Shown here: positions 37,601-44,887 of the stretch, piece after piece
Layout: every line of letters starts with the position of its first letter
How positions within the stretch are numbered: the stretch's first letter is position 1
Assembly: GCF_030269765.1 (NCBI RefSeq)
Contig: NZ_BSTX01000001.1
Location: forward strand, 2,349,571 to 2,413,570
Length of the DNA stretch: 64,000 nucleotides
Direction of reading: 5' to 3'
Source of the DNA: Actinorhabdospora filicis
Lineage (GTDB): Bacteria > Actinomycetota > Actinomycetes > Mycobacteriales > Micromonosporaceae
The notes under the pieces: generated by a model
The model's input: only the letters and a program-made list of their open reading frames with translations
Database searches by the model: none
Told to the model about the DNA's origin: nothing
Program-made: the position numbers and the translations under genes

Positions 37601-37707
37601 CTGCGCCCGCCGATGTTCAGCCGACGGCCATCGGCCACGGCCTCTAGTGGACCGAGTACCCGCAAAGGCGGCGATGTGTGGAGATCATGAGCCTGTTTGA
37701 TCGGCAT
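34618..37707 (-). CDS. AfsR-like SARP regulator (OmpR-type DBD, BTAD, NB-ARC, TPR)
   Basis: From ATG 37707 (GGAGGA upstream) the protein is 1029 aa. Residues ~15-100 are the winged-helix DNA-binding domain (LRVLGPLEAVADGRRLNIGGRRQHKLLALLLLNLG) and 110-255 the BTAD. NB-ARC starts at the P-loop GMGGLGKTT (315-323), with GRRALIVLDNARDEAQVRPL as Walker B and RRLTALEGTVPLSLDVL following. The C-terminal third has TPR-like repeats. These regulators activate antibiotic clusters and respond to nucleotide state. It is the likely pathway regulator for the RiPP operon, with the SARP gene at 38182. Confidence 0.92.
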   Translation of the reverse strand: MPIKQAHDLHTSPPLRVLGPLEAVADGRRLNIGGRRQHKLLALLLLNLGATTSLERIIDALWEEPPRSVKQQVHNAIGGLRRALAPLPDAEIVRVNAGYLMCAPENALDLHVFRERVSMARILEARDDLGEAVRTLHAALELWRGPMLEGLDGPYPRGTAGQLGEERLSAEELLMTLRLRLGESGSLVSDLIRLTGEHPLRESLRASLMLALSRSGRQAEALAVYEDLRGHLATELGADPGSHLRELHTRILRGEESPHPGEEPAGATADVPWRVGSFLPRDVQEFTGRSVEVTKLRESVAGSASSALVISAIDGMGGLGKTTLAVHLAHLLAEEFPDGHYFQDLQGFSLGRAPVSPEQALEDLLRETGIPAELVPSEPTARERLWRTRMAGRRALIVLDNARDEAQVRPLIPGSPSILVLITSRRRLTALEGTVPLSLDVLPTADAAELFVRIAGATRTAQDPAAVRRVVELCGGLPLAIRIAAARFRDRESWTMADLLSRLKTRRQRVRFLNIGDRDVMAVLKLSYDYLPEAAKRMFRLLPLYPGPTFAAPSVAALCGMHMDEAETCLDLLFQHSLLLERAPGRYAFHDLVRDCATALLEEHDSVETQRTALHRLLDQLLHLTHTLCQPKAVEPFVFTPDITHTVEDLGPPPADLDGYNLLAVDHETLVVASRYAADNGPLTHAWQIPCAMMPYLRSFNYGSDAEGLYTRALAAARTAGNRHGEVASIAALACIARDRGMSPELAESLFSEAVEISAAEDRPDWSIQLSIELGVLRLYLGRAEEAYRLFSDSLAQALELGRTRELRILANGCGVACRDLGRFDEALEYFDQLRSIVDAPMTLKGEAVLLFNVGFSYQLMGRTSDAALKLERALLASEEARDDELIPTVHAVLSEVHRSLGDNGLALQHGRDALDRARRMKLSEIECMALNALGETHLATEAVKVAETVFTEALKLARSRGLNPQVARAIEGLAHVDRARGDHFAARRRWLQVIADHPGERASVTAARRHLDAGEETVHCQRCVRGRS

Positions 37708-38181
37708 GTGCTCTGCTCTTCCTCCCACCGAGCGGCCGCTCCCTCATACGCGCACGCGTGCCCACCGCCGTGTCCGGCCGAGGCGGGCAGCCGCTCGGTG
37801 ACAGGCGGTTCACACCGGCAGCGGCCACGGTGAAGGTCACCGCGCCGAACAGAACCGGCGAGTTTGTCTACGCGCGCGCGACCGGGCACGAGGTCGCACT
37901 GGTACCGACGATGTTTCGGGTGCCGCTCACCAGTGGGTGGGAACGATACGGCGCTGGGCACCGACTCGCCGTGGGCGGACACATCGTGGCCGCCTTCCCC
38001 GCCCGGCGTGCCCCGTGAATGACCGGCCATGGGCCGAGGGAACCCTCGAACCGGACATGATCATCCGACCGGGCGGCGCCGAGTAGTGAACGGATCATTC
38101 GAGAGTAGGGCGGTTCGTCAAGCTTTGGTCACCGACCCCGGGTCGGCGCGAGGCTCCCGCTCGGCGAACGGAGGATGAGGA
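37708..38181. other. Divergent promoter region between the two SARP genes
   Basis: No supported gene. GATCAT occurs near 38058 and GGATCATTCGA near 38092, a possible repeated binding element. The region should contain both regulator promoters. Confidence 0.4.
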
Positions 38182-39213
38182 ATGGACGGTGCACCCCACA
38201 CGATCGGCTCGCTGGTCCGGGACCGGCGGCTGGCCCTGGGCACGAGCCAGCGAAAACTCGCCGCGACCACCGGCCTCAGCCTCGGCATGATCCGCGATCT
38301 GGAGCAGGGCCGCACACGACGTCCCTACGGGTCGTCTCTTCGCCGGCTCTCCTCGGCGCTCAGTCTCGATCTCGTGCCTGCGGAACACGCGGTCGCCATG
38401 CCTTCGTCCACCAACGGGGCGGAGCCGCCAGTGCGGGTTTCGATCCTCGGTGTGCTGGAGGTCCAGGTCAACGGCATGGCCGTCCACATCGGCATCGGGA
38501 AGGTACGGACTTTGATCGCGCGGCTGGCGGTGAGCGTGGGCACCGTGATCGGCCGTGCCGCCCTCGTGGATCTGCTCTGGGGGGACGCTCCACCGCCCGG
38601 CGCCGAGAACCGGGCCGTCGAATACGTCCGGCGGGCGGGTGAACTCCTGTCGCCCATGGCAGGCACCGGGAGACGCGCGCCGACAGCGGGACCGATCGAG
38701 CGCGTCGGCCGAGGCTACCGGCTACGCGCCGACCAGTGCGTGCGCGACTCTGACGAGTTCGTGGCACTCTGCGAGCGCGGCCGTGTGCTGCTGGACGCCG
38801 ACAGGCACCATGAGGCCGCCGAGCTTCTCGATGGCGCCCTTCGGCTGTGGCGGGACGAGGCGCTCCCGGAGATCGAGACGCTGACCGGCCATCCGGAGGT
38901 GCTCAAGCTGTCGCGGCTCCGCTGCTCGGCCGTCCAGAGCCTGGCCACCTCGCTATCCGCCCTGGAGCGCTTCGACGAGGCCCTCGTTCATCTGGAGTCG
39001 GCGGCGGCGCGTGACCCCTTCGACGAGTCCGTTCAGTCGTTGCTGCTGCTCACCCTCGCGCGCAGCGGTCGCCAATCCGAAGCGCTCGTGCGCTATCGGA
39101 GCTTCTGCGGGCTGCTCTCCCGCGAACTCGGAGTCCGCCCGACCCGTGAACTCGCCGACACCCATCGACGCATCCTGACTCAGCGGATCGGACCGGCTTC
39201 GCAGGCTCGCTGA
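38182..39213 (+). CDS. XRE-HTH / SARP fusion regulator
   Basis: The 343-aa protein begins with an XRE helix-turn-helix at ~8-60 (GSLVRDRRLALGTSQRKLAATTGLSLGMIRDLEQG). A winged-helix SARP domain follows (VRVSILGVLEVQVNGMAVHI, LVDLLWGDAPPPGAENRAVEYVRRAG, VGRGYRLRADQ), then a BTAD (FDEALVHLESAAARDPFDES, LARSGRQSEALVRYRSFCGLL). It has two DNA-binding domains in one chain. It faces the end of the RiPP operon and is probably a cluster-situated activator. Confidence 0.85.
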   Translation: MDGAPHTIGSLVRDRRLALGTSQRKLAATTGLSLGMIRDLEQGRTRRPYGSSLRRLSSALSLDLVPAEHAVAMPSSTNGAEPPVRVSILGVLEVQVNGMAVHIGIGKVRTLIARLAVSVGTVIGRAALVDLLWGDAPPPGAENRAVEYVRRAGELLSPMAGTGRRAPTAGPIERVGRGYRLRADQCVRDSDEFVALCERGRVLLDADRHHEAAELLDGALRLWRDEALPEIETLTGHPEVLKLSRLRCSAVQSLATSLSALERFDEALVHLESAAARDPFDESVQSLLLLTLARSGRQSEALVRYRSFCGLLSRELGVRPTRELADTHRRILTQRIGPASQAR

Positions 39214-39229
39214 TGGGCGGCCCGCGGTC

Positions 39230-40456
39230 TCACCCGGTGCCGGTCTCGACCTGATCGTTCTCGGCGGCCGGTTGAGATCGGAGGTGGCGGCGTGCCAGCA
39301 GAAAGGTGGCGCAGCACAGGCCCAGCAGCGCTGCGCTGACCCAGAACGACGGGCGGATCCCACCGAGGAAGACCACCGCGCCGCCCAGGACCGGCCCGAT
39401 CGCGCTGCCCATCTGCTGCGCCGAGTTCTGCAGTCCCATCGCCGAGCCGCGCAGGCCGCTGGGGACCACGGCGGCCAGGTACATCACGATCAGCGTCATC
39501 GCTTCGCATTGCACGGCCGAGTACAGCAGGTAGACCGTCGCGATCGACGGGGTTCCCTGCATGAGGCCCAGGACTGCCAGCAGGATCCCGCTGGTGACGA
39601 AGACCGCTGGTACCAGACGGGCGTAGCCACCGCGATCGGCCAGCCAGCCCCACGCCATGCCGAGCGCCAGCGCGATCAGGGCCGAGAGGCTCTGCAGGAC
39701 GCCGAAGTTCCGCGCGACATTCTGCGCGTCGGACTCCGCCAGTCCCAGCAGCAGCGGAAGCGTGATGCTCAGCATGCTGGTGGCGGCGACGGTGACCATG
39801 GTCAGAGTGAGCGCCACATAGCCCTCGCGTCCCAGTCTGGGGAGCAGCGGCATCGGTTCAGTTCGCTCACGGTTTCGCGGCTTGCGCTCTTCTTTGAGCG
39901 GCAGTACCACCAGGCCCGCGCCGACGGTGATCACCGAGGCCGCCAGGAAGGCTTCGGTGAAGCCTGCGTAGGCGACGAGCAGGCCGCCGAGGGCCGGGCC
40001 GAGCAGGCCGCCGGCGTTGCGGGCCACTGACAGGCCGGTCAACGCCCGCCCGAGCCGCTCCGGTGGGGTGACTCTGGTGGCCAGGGTGAAGGCCGCCGGG
40101 GTGTACCCGGCTACCAGGCCGTTCAGGATGCGCACCGCGATCACGAGGGCCACCGTCTGCGCGAGCGGGAACAGGGCGTAGACGATCGCCAGCCCGAACG
40201 CCGAGCGCAGCATCATCGGGCGCGCGCCGAAGCGGTCGGTGAGGCGGCCCCAGATTGGACTCGACAGGCTACTGACCAGGAAGGACGCACCGAGTGCCAC
40301 TCCGGCCAGGGCGAAGTCGCCGGAACCGGCGACGTGGATGACGTACAGCGGCACGACCGGCAGCATGAGGAAGAAGCTGGTCGAGCTGAGCAGTGTGCCG
40401 GTCGCCAGGAGGAATGGCCCGAAGCGGGAGGCGGGCCGCGGACGATCGGAGCTCAT
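39230..40456 (-). CDS. MFS exporter of the RiPP operon
   Basis: A 408-aa, 12-TM major facilitator starting at ATG 40456, overlapping the peptidase TGA by ATGA. It shows the MFS motif A loop (GRLTDRFGARPMMLRS), NGLVAGYTPAAFTLATRVTP and a matching second half. As the last gene of the operon it is the likely exporter and self-protection factor for the finished peptide. Family assignment is firm; cargo is inferred. Confidence 0.88.
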   Translation of the reverse strand: MSSDRPRPASRFGPFLLATGTLLSSTSFFLMLPVVPLYVIHVAGSGDFALAGVALGASFLVSSLSSPIWGRLTDRFGARPMMLRSAFGLAIVYALFPLAQTVALVIAVRILNGLVAGYTPAAFTLATRVTPPERLGRALTGLSVARNAGGLLGPALGGLLVAYAGFTEAFLAASVITVGAGLVVLPLKEERKPRNRERTEPMPLLPRLGREGYVALTLTMVTVAATSMLSITLPLLLGLAESDAQNVARNFGVLQSLSALIALALGMAWGWLADRGGYARLVPAVFVTSGILLAVLGLMQGTPSIATVYLLYSAVQCEAMTLIVMYLAAVVPSGLRGSAMGLQNSAQQMGSAIGPVLGGAVVFLGGIRPSFWVSAALLGLCCATFLLARRHLRSQPAAENDQVETGTG

Positions 40457-42261
40457 GTGGTGGTCTCTCGTGTGTGGGTGGTCACGAAGTCGGCGACGAG
40501 CTGATTCCGGACGGCCCGGTTGGCGGAGGAGGCGAAGCGGTGCCCTTCGTCCGGGAACTCGCGCAGGGTGACATCGCCTCCGGCTTCTCCGATCACCCGG
40601 GCCATCTCCCGGGACTGTGTGACGGGCACCCGCACGTCGAGCGCTCCGTGCACCAGCAGCAGCGGCGAGGTGATCTTCGCGGCGGCGTTCAAGGGTGACA
40701 TCTCGGCCATCCGCGCGCCGTCTCGTTCCGCGGAACCGTAGGCGAGCTCTCGCTGCGCGCGGCGATGTGGCCGCGTTTGATCCAGATAGGACAGTGGATC
40801 GCTCACTCCCGAGACGGCCACTCCGGCGGCCCACAGTTGCGGTTGATGGGCGAGAGCCAGCAGGACCTGGTAGGCGCCGAACGACGCACCGACGAGAACC
40901 GCTCGCCGGGGATCTGCGCCCCGCTGTTCGAGCGTGGAGTGCACCGCCTCTAGATCGAGCAGGACGTCGAAGTTCTTCACGCCGTCATCGAGGGAGCTGT
41001 AGTGCATGCCGAAGCCTATCGATCCGCGCAGATCGGCTGCAAAGACGGCGATCCCCCGCTGATGGAACAACTCGAACATCTGCTCGTCCTGGAGGAGCCA
41101 CTGCTGTTCTGGGCCTCCGTGCAGCGCCACGACGGCCGGTGCCGGCCTGCCGTCGCCACGTTCCTCGCCGGGAAACCAGTCGAGCACCGGCACCCGCACG
41201 GAGTCGGCCGCTGCCACGTGGAAGCGTTCGGGTCGCCAGGTCCGGTCGATGCCGGCCTCTGGTGTGAGCGAGCGTGGCTCTCTTTCCGGGGCGATCGCCC
41301 ATACCGCCGATGGGAGACCGGGTGCGGTGAAGGTGACGCGCAATTCGTCTCCGGGGCCCAGCTCTGGACGCCGGACGACCGTGGCCAGGCCGTGCCCTGG
41401 AAGAGCCAGCGGGATCGGGTGTGCCGAAGTCAGCGGGTCGAGCAGTGCCAGCGAGGACGCGCCGTCACGGTTCTCCAGGATGAGCAGACGGTCGTCGCCG
41501 GTCAGGACGCGAACCCCGATGTCGTGTTGATCGGCGTACAGCACATGGTGGGTTCCGTTGACGGGGTCGAGGTGGAGCACGGCGGCGTGGTCACGTCCGT
41601 AGGCGGAGGAGAACACCAGGCCTCGGCCATCGGCCGTCCACGCGGGGAGGCTCACAGCCGCGTGGCCGTTCGGTGGGTGCAGGGGTCGTGCCGAACCGTC
41701 AATGTCGCACACCCACACGGTGGCCGAGAGGGAGACCGGGCCGCCTACGAGGAACACGACCGAACGCCTGTCCGGTGACAGAGCGGCGCCGTAGACCCAG
41801 CCGGGATCACGGTGGAGTACGCGGCAGACTCCGGTCCCGGCGTCGTACCAGCACAGATCGGTGCCGCCGGCTCCGGCGTGGTGCCGGACCACCACGCCGT
41901 CCTCGCCCTGTCCACCGAAGTCCAGTGGGCCGCACCCGGGTGGCAGCCTGAGCGGTCGGGGCGGGTTCCACCGGCCGGTGGTGGATCCGCGCTGGACTGT
42001 GTACATGAAGGCGGCTTCCCGAGCGTCCTCGCCCTGCACCATGACCCGGTCGGCCGAACCGTCGAACCGCGCGGTGAGCGGAGAGCCGTGGCCGATCCCG
42101 GGAAGCGGCACCGGCGTCTGGAGATCCCCGGTTGCCAGCATCACCTTCCCGGCGCGTTCGTTCATGAGCAGGACGGCGTCGTCGCGGCGCCGCTCGTCGA
42201 GAAGCCGCCACGAACCGGCGCGGTCCTCCGGAGTACGCCGCCCGGCCGTCCCCGCGATCAT
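40453..42261 (-). CDS. S9-family prolyl oligopeptidase-like peptidase
   Basis: The 602-aa protein starts at ATG 42261 (ATGA overlap with the upstream oxygenase). Residues ~1-350 are a beta-propeller (blades such as VYGAALSPDRRSVVFL, LPAWTADGRGLVFSS). Residues ~360-602 are an alpha/beta hydrolase with the catalytic triad S460 (VGASFGAY), D542 (HGALDVRVP) and H574 (DEGHRF). Prolyl-oligopeptidases such as FlaP/AplP process class III lanthipeptide leaders after Pro. The precursor here has one Pro, at residue 34, so this enzyme is the best candidate for leader removal. Confidence 0.88.
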   Translation of the reverse strand: MIAGTAGRRTPEDRAGSWRLLDERRRDDAVLLMNERAGKVMLATGDLQTPVPLPGIGHGSPLTARFDGSADRVMVQGEDAREAAFMYTVQRGSTTGRWNPPRPLRLPPGCGPLDFGGQGEDGVVVRHHAGAGGTDLCWYDAGTGVCRVLHRDPGWVYGAALSPDRRSVVFLVGGPVSLSATVWVCDIDGSARPLHPPNGHAAVSLPAWTADGRGLVFSSAYGRDHAAVLHLDPVNGTHHVLYADQHDIGVRVLTGDDRLLILENRDGASSLALLDPLTSAHPIPLALPGHGLATVVRRPELGPGDELRVTFTAPGLPSAVWAIAPEREPRSLTPEAGIDRTWRPERFHVAAADSVRVPVLDWFPGEERGDGRPAPAVVALHGGPEQQWLLQDEQMFELFHQRGIAVFAADLRGSIGFGMHYSSLDDGVKNFDVLLDLEAVHSTLEQRGADPRRAVLVGASFGAYQVLLALAHQPQLWAAGVAVSGVSDPLSYLDQTRPHRRAQRELAYGSAERDGARMAEMSPLNAAAKITSPLLLVHGALDVRVPVTQSREMARVIGEAGGDVTLREFPDEGHRFASSANRAVRNQLVADFVTTHTRETTT

Positions 42262-42782
42262 TGTGGCCCGGCCGTCGGCGCGGACAGCCACATCGCGTTG
42301 GTGTAGCGGACGCCCTGGCCGATCTGCTCCACGCCGTGCATGATCCGCGTCCCCTCGAACACCAGGAGGCGTCCGGTTCGAGGGCTCACCCGCCTGGTCT
42401 CTTCTGGAAGCTCCAGGAAGGTCTCGCCTCCGCTGTAGTCGGCATTGAGGTAGAGGATCGCGGCGAAGGCGGTGTCGGGGAAGAACCTGTCGATGTGTGC
42501 TCCCTGGGCGGTACCGGCGGGCCAGCTGACGAGCTGGCTGACCTGCATCGCGGCGAGCTCTCCCCACTCACGGAGGATCGTGTCGATCACCAGTTGGCCG
42601 ATGCCGTCGATGGTGCTCCTCAGTTCCGAGCCCACGGGAAGGTCATGGGAGTTGATCAGCCGGTGGCTCCAGAAGTCGACCTTGTTCTTGAAGCCGTAGG
42701 TTCCGATGCCGTCCCGGAACGACTCGACCAAGCCCTCGCATATCCGCTCCTCGACGGCGCCGTCGATGGTCGTCCATCTCAT
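42258..42782 (-). CDS. Prolyl-4-hydroxylase-like 2OG-Fe(II) oxygenase
   Basis: A 174-aa dioxygenase with the iron facial triad H96-x-D98 (GAHIDRFFPDT) and H149 (IMHGVE), and the 2-oxoglutarate Arg R159 (GVRYTNAMWL). The GGETFLELP strand is typical of P4H-like enzymes. It should hydroxylate a residue of the peptide; target unknown. The start at 42782 lies behind a duplicated 17-bp unit that contains its ribosome site. It is the ninth biosynthetic gene after the precursor in the RiPP operon. Confidence 0.85.
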   Translation of the reverse strand: MRWTTIDGAVEERICEGLVESFRDGIGTYGFKNKVDFWSHRLINSHDLPVGSELRSTIDGIGQLVIDTILREWGELAAMQVSQLVSWPAGTAQGAHIDRFFPDTAFAAILYLNADYSGGETFLELPEETRRVSPRTGRLLVFEGTRIMHGVEQIGQGVRYTNAMWLSAPTAGPQ

Positions 42783-42818
42783 CGCACTGCTCCTCTCATC
42801 GCACTGCTCCTCTCATCG
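42780..42818 (-). repeat. Tandem 17-bp duplication of ribosome site and start codon
   Basis: Read leftward, ATGAGAGGAGCAGTGCG is present twice in a row and then ATGAGATGG opens the oxygenase gene. Each copy carries AGAGGAG and an ATG; the upstream ATGs are in other frames and each opens a 6-codon frame whose TGA overlaps the next ATG. Confidence 0.8.
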
Positions 42819-42832
42819 GTGTGGGCCGGACG

Positions 42833-44239
42833 TCATCGCCGGCCGTCTCTGGCGCTCGCTTCGGCGGTGAGGGCGGACAAGAGGGGCAGGCCGTGGATCT
42901 CGTCCCACACCTGCCGAAGCAGCGACCGCCGTTCCTCGACCTCGCCGGTGGGGATCACCTGCTCGAAGGTGGCCACCACGTCGGCGAAGGTCGCCTTCTC
43001 CAGGGCCATTCGGAGCGTCGCCAGGGCCACCGGGGTGATAGTCAGGTTCAAAGCGCCGGTGGCGGCGATTTCGCTCAGCCAGCTCACCGCTCGGTCGGCG
43101 GGGTCGATGCCGGGGTGCTCGCGGCCGATGAGGGTGAGGATCTCCTCCCGGTCGGGCACATTGAGCAAGAGCGCGAGGAAGAAGCGGTGCTCGGGGTTCC
43201 TGATCGTCTGGCGCAGGCGGGCGATCTGAAGCTGGCGCACACGTCCGGTTACCGCGGCGAGCAGGGCGTCGACGCGAGGACCGCCGTGGCGGCGGCGGGC
43301 CGGCTCCAGAAGTCCCGGGTGGTGGGCGCCCCTTTCGGCGGTGGCACGGAGAACTCTCCACACGGTCCACAGGTCTGCCTCGGCGAGCAACGATGCGGCG
43401 GTTCGCCGGAAGGCCTCTGGATCGATGGCGTCCAAGGCCTCCAGCGCCCGAAGGCGCACCTTGAGGGGCTGGGGGTCGTGGAAAGGGTCGGCGGCGATGC
43501 CGGGGGCGAAGTACTCGTACTGCGGGCCGGCGGCGGTGTAGCTGCGCACGACCAGGGTGACCGAAGGGTGTTCCAGATGGAAGAGGGAGTGGATGTAGGC
43601 CGTACCGGGCAGGATCCGATGCACATCACCGGGGCGCAGGATCTGCGAGGACCGCCATGTGAGCCGGCCGAACAGCAGCTGCTCGCACACCCGGTCGGAC
43701 TCGTCGAAACCGTACTGGCTGTGCAGGCTGGATCCCTGCAGCACGGTGAAGGCTCCGTTGAAGCTGTGCTGGTGTATCGCGGTCGTGCCGTCGCGCCAGA
43801 CGAGGGCCTCGATGTAGAACTTGTGCCCGATGTACAGCGTGATCGGCGGCTGGCCGAACTGCGGTGCGCTTACCTGTCTCGGGACGCGGTTCGAAGACAT
43901 CAGCCATGCCGTCAGCGTCTTCACGTCCCATGCGCGGTGCGCCGCGGCGCGAATCAGCGCCTCCTCGGCCAACGCGGGAAACTCGCGCTCGTCGTAGTTG
44001 CGCTCCCGCCATGCCTCGGCGAGGCCGTCACCGAGGCCGGCGATCGCGCTTTCGATCGCCGCTGCGTCCACGGCACGCTCCACCGTGGTATCCGGTGAGC
44101 CGGCGGAGGGCGGGGCGGCGGCGATCGTGGCCCGCTCCGGCCGCAGGCTCCGCACCTCCCACGAGCCCGCCAGCATCCGCTCCAGGGCCGCCGGGTCGAG
44201 CACCGCTCTCCCGGTCGTGGCCTCGTCGGTCGTCTCCAT
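42833..44239 (-). CDS. Cupin-like protein of unknown function in the RiPP operon
   Basis: From ATG 44239 (AAAGGGA upstream; an in-frame start 14 codons earlier is less likely) the protein is 468 aa. Residues ~140-240 look like a cupin: FYIEALVWRDG, H156-Q-H158 in AIHQHSFNGAFTVLQG, then H207 in RPGDVHRILPG and H217/H221 in YIHSLFHLEH, a possible metal site as in cysteine-dioxygenase-like cupins. The remaining ~230 residues are helical. I do not know a family with this layout. Its place between two 2OG oxygenases suggests peptide tailoring. Confidence 0.65.
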   Translation of the reverse strand: METTDEATTGRAVLDPAALERMLAGSWEVRSLRPERATIAAAPPSAGSPDTTVERAVDAAAIESAIAGLGDGLAEAWRERNYDEREFPALAEEALIRAAAHRAWDVKTLTAWLMSSNRVPRQVSAPQFGQPPITLYIGHKFYIEALVWRDGTTAIHQHSFNGAFTVLQGSSLHSQYGFDESDRVCEQLLFGRLTWRSSQILRPGDVHRILPGTAYIHSLFHLEHPSVTLVVRSYTAAGPQYEYFAPGIAADPFHDPQPLKVRLRALEALDAIDPEAFRRTAASLLAEADLWTVWRVLRATAERGAHHPGLLEPARRRHGGPRVDALLAAVTGRVRQLQIARLRQTIRNPEHRFFLALLLNVPDREEILTLIGREHPGIDPADRAVSWLSEIAATGALNLTITPVALATLRMALEKATFADVVATFEQVIPTGEVEERRSLLRQVWDEIHGLPLLSALTAEASARDGRR

Positions 44240-44289
44240 GATCGATCCCTTTCTCGATGTCGGTCGCGGTCGAAGACGCACGGCGCGGG

Positions 44290-44883
44290 TCAGTACCGTC
44301 CGGTGATGTTGGTGAAGGAGAACCCGATGCTGTAACGCACTCCGGTCTTGACCGCGCTCACGGCGTGGAATGACCCGGGGCCCATGGCCATGAGCGAACC
44401 GGCATTGAAGGCGGGGACGATCGTCCGGATCCTGGTCCCGGGGTCGTCCCGCTCGAAGATGCCGAGCAGGCCGCCTGAATCCGCGTCCGTGTCCGGCGAC
44501 AGGTACACGATGAGCCGGTGTGTGAAGAAGTACCGATGGGCTGCCGGATCGGGGAAGTAGTCATTGTGGATCTTGATTCCGTGGCCGACGGGGTAGCGGT
44601 TGGCCGACACCGGGAAGTCTCGCTCGAAGCTCTTGCCGAAGATTTCCTCGGCCTGTTCACGCAGTGACCGCATGAGCGCGGGCGTCAGTAGGCCGGCGAT
44701 GGCGGGCGGTGCGGCGGTGCTGGTCCAGTAGAAGCTGCGACGGGGCGGGTCCTCACGGTCACAGTCCCGCCAGGTCCGCTCGTCACCTATCCACATCGCC
44801 AGTTCCCGGGCCACATCCTCGGGGAAGACCCCCCGCACGGTGCCGTGCGGGAACGGGGTCCGGAACAAGGTCGCGCTCTCCAT
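44290..44883 (-). CDS. 2OG-Fe(II) oxygenase of the RiPP operon
   Basis: The 197-aa protein begins four bases after the MmgE/PrpD stop. It has H106-x-D108 (IKIHNDYFPD), H173 (SFHAVSAV) and R183 (GVRYSIGFSF), a full iron and 2-oxoglutarate site, and HRLIVYLSPD and SGGLLGIF strands. It resembles proline/asparagine-type small-peptide hydroxylases. Together with the second oxygenase at 42258 it predicts two hydroxylation or oxidation steps on the peptide. Confidence 0.85.
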   Translation of the reverse strand: MESATLFRTPFPHGTVRGVFPEDVARELAMWIGDERTWRDCDREDPPRRSFYWTSTAAPPAIAGLLTPALMRSLREQAEEIFGKSFERDFPVSANRYPVGHGIKIHNDYFPDPAAHRYFFTHRLIVYLSPDTDADSGGLLGIFERDDPGTRIRTIVPAFNAGSLMAMGPGSFHAVSAVKTGVRYSIGFSFTNITGRY

Positions 44884-44887
44884 GGAC

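Noticed and set aside
37758..38018. An 86-codon frame between the two SARP genes
   Set aside because: No ribosome site, no family motif and it fills a divergent promoter region; more likely non-coding.
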